Of a DNA stretch of 45,950 bases, positions 45,409-45,950 are shown in pieces (the stretch's first letter is position 1; every line of letters starts with the position of its first letter). The DNA comes from Mycobacterium gordonae (GTDB lineage: Bacteria > Actinomycetota > Actinomycetes > Mycobacteriales > Mycobacteriaceae): contig NZ_LKTM01000337.1 in NCBI RefSeq assembly GCF_001417955.2, positions 1 through 45,950 of the forward strand. The letters are read 5' to 3'. The notes under the pieces are model-generated. The model saw only the letters and a program-made list of their open reading frames with translations. It was not told the origin of the DNA and searched no databases. A program made the position numbers and the translations under genes.

Positions 45409-45950
45409 GGCGGACAGCCGCAGCAGCCCGACGACTGAGCGCCATTCTCATGGTCATCCTGGCCACCGGCATGTCGACCAATTATGAAATCGCACAGGCA
45501 ATTCCGCCACCGAAGATCGACCCGTCCCGGGTACCTGCGGACGGCAGGCCGGCCGCCGACCAACCGATGCGGCAGAGCAACATGTGCGCCCGGACCATCA
45601 CCGTCGCCGATCCCAATGTGGCGGTCACCGCGCCGGGTTTCACCATGCTCAACATCAGCAAGGCGTGGCAGTACTCGACCGGCAACGGGGTGCCGGTGGC
45701 GATCATCGACACCGGTATCAATCCGGGCCCGCGGCTGCGGGTGGTCGCCGGCGGGGACTACATCATGGGCGGCGACGGACTGATGGACTGCGACGCGCAC
45801 GGCACCATCGTGGCGTCGGTGATCGGCGCCGCACCACAGGGCAGCCCGATGCCGGCCCCGATGCCCGCCACTCCTGCCTTTCCGCCACCGGCCGGACCGC
45901 CGCCGGTCGACGGGGCACCGCCACCGCCCGGGGGCGGTCCGGCCGGTGGC
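45405..45950 (+). CDS. mycP2: Mycosin protease MycP2 (partial, runs off right edge)
   Basis: The first 182 codons of a subtilisin-like membrane-anchored serine protease that is part of every ESX system. A signal peptide (about 1-32), the N-terminal mycosin extension, catalytic Asp102 (IIDTGIN) and His132 (DAHGT) are visible; the Ser lies beyond the window. A Pro/Gly-rich loop begins at about residue 145, as in other mycosins. Confidence 0.93.
   Translation, partial: MRRTAAAARRLSAILMVILATGMSTNYEIAQAIPPPKIDPSRVPADGRPAADQPMRQSNMCARTITVADPNVAVTAPGFTMLNISKAWQYSTGNGVPVAIIDTGINPGPRLRVVAGGDYIMGGDGLMDCDAHGTIVASVIGAAPQGSPMPAPMPATPAFPPPAGPPPVDGAPPPPGGGPAGG

Overview
The window is a chromosomal replication-origin region from a high-GC actinobacterium of the family Mycobacteriaceae (Mycobacterium sensu lato, probably a Mycolicibacterium-like species). 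The evidence is the gene order (DUF3566 gene, gyrA, gyrB, dciA, recF, dnaN, oriC, dnaA, rpmH, rnpA, yidD, yidC, jag, rsmG, parA, parB, acetyltransferase-like, cwlM, trxA, trxB, anti-sigma, sigM, murJ, mutT4, pcnA), the TTG start of dnaA, a MurJ fused to a pseudokinase, CwlM, and ESX type VII secretion genes. The window is drawn inverted relative to the usual dnaA-forward map. No organism name is claimed beyond that; protein identities come from recognising families, not from a database search.

Region 1 (1-9115) is accessory DNA that looks like an integrated element. It carries two overlapping tyrosine recombinase genes of a Tn554 TnpA/TnpB-like type (the larger runs off the left edge), a coupled unknown gene, an XRE-ImmA/IrrE regulator/protease, a heavy-metal module (CmtR-like ArsR sensor plus P1B ATPase) and two divergently transcribed methyltransferase genes. 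Its right edge lies inside a chromosomal tRNA-Ala(TGC) gene. That gene keeps its 5' 57 nt but loses its 3' end, and the element carries a complete, different tRNA-Ala(TGC) 73 bp further on. This tRNA swap is the most interesting signal in the window.

Region 2 (9116-20250) holds tRNA-Ile, a DLW-39 small protein gene whose stop codon lies inside the tRNA-Ala remnant, and the leftward arm of the origin: DUF3566 protein, gyrA, gyrB, dciA, recF, dnaN, the dnaN-dnaA intergenic origin, and dnaA with a DnaA-box cluster upstream.

Region 3 (20250-26160) runs rightward: rpmH, rnpA, yidD, yidC, jag, rsmG, parA, parB, many with overlapping start and stop codons. Two perfect parS sites lie within coding sequence, at the start codon of rsmG and in the 5' end of parA.

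Region 4 (26160-38170) holds an acetyltransferase-like gene convergent with the MurA activator CwlM, then a leftward operon-like series mutT4, Rv3909-like, murJ, sigM/anti-sigM, trxB, trxA, which joins cell-envelope assembly to redox control. A SigH-type promoter precedes trxB.

Region 5 (38170-45950) holds pcnA, a Phd-VapC-type toxin-antitoxin pair with a palindromic operator, an Asp-repeat calcium-binding-like protein, then an ESX-2-type set (esxD, esxC, espG2, MinD-like ATPase, eccD2, mycP2 running off the right end). The eccB, eccC, PE and PPE genes that normally precede esxD are missing from this position.
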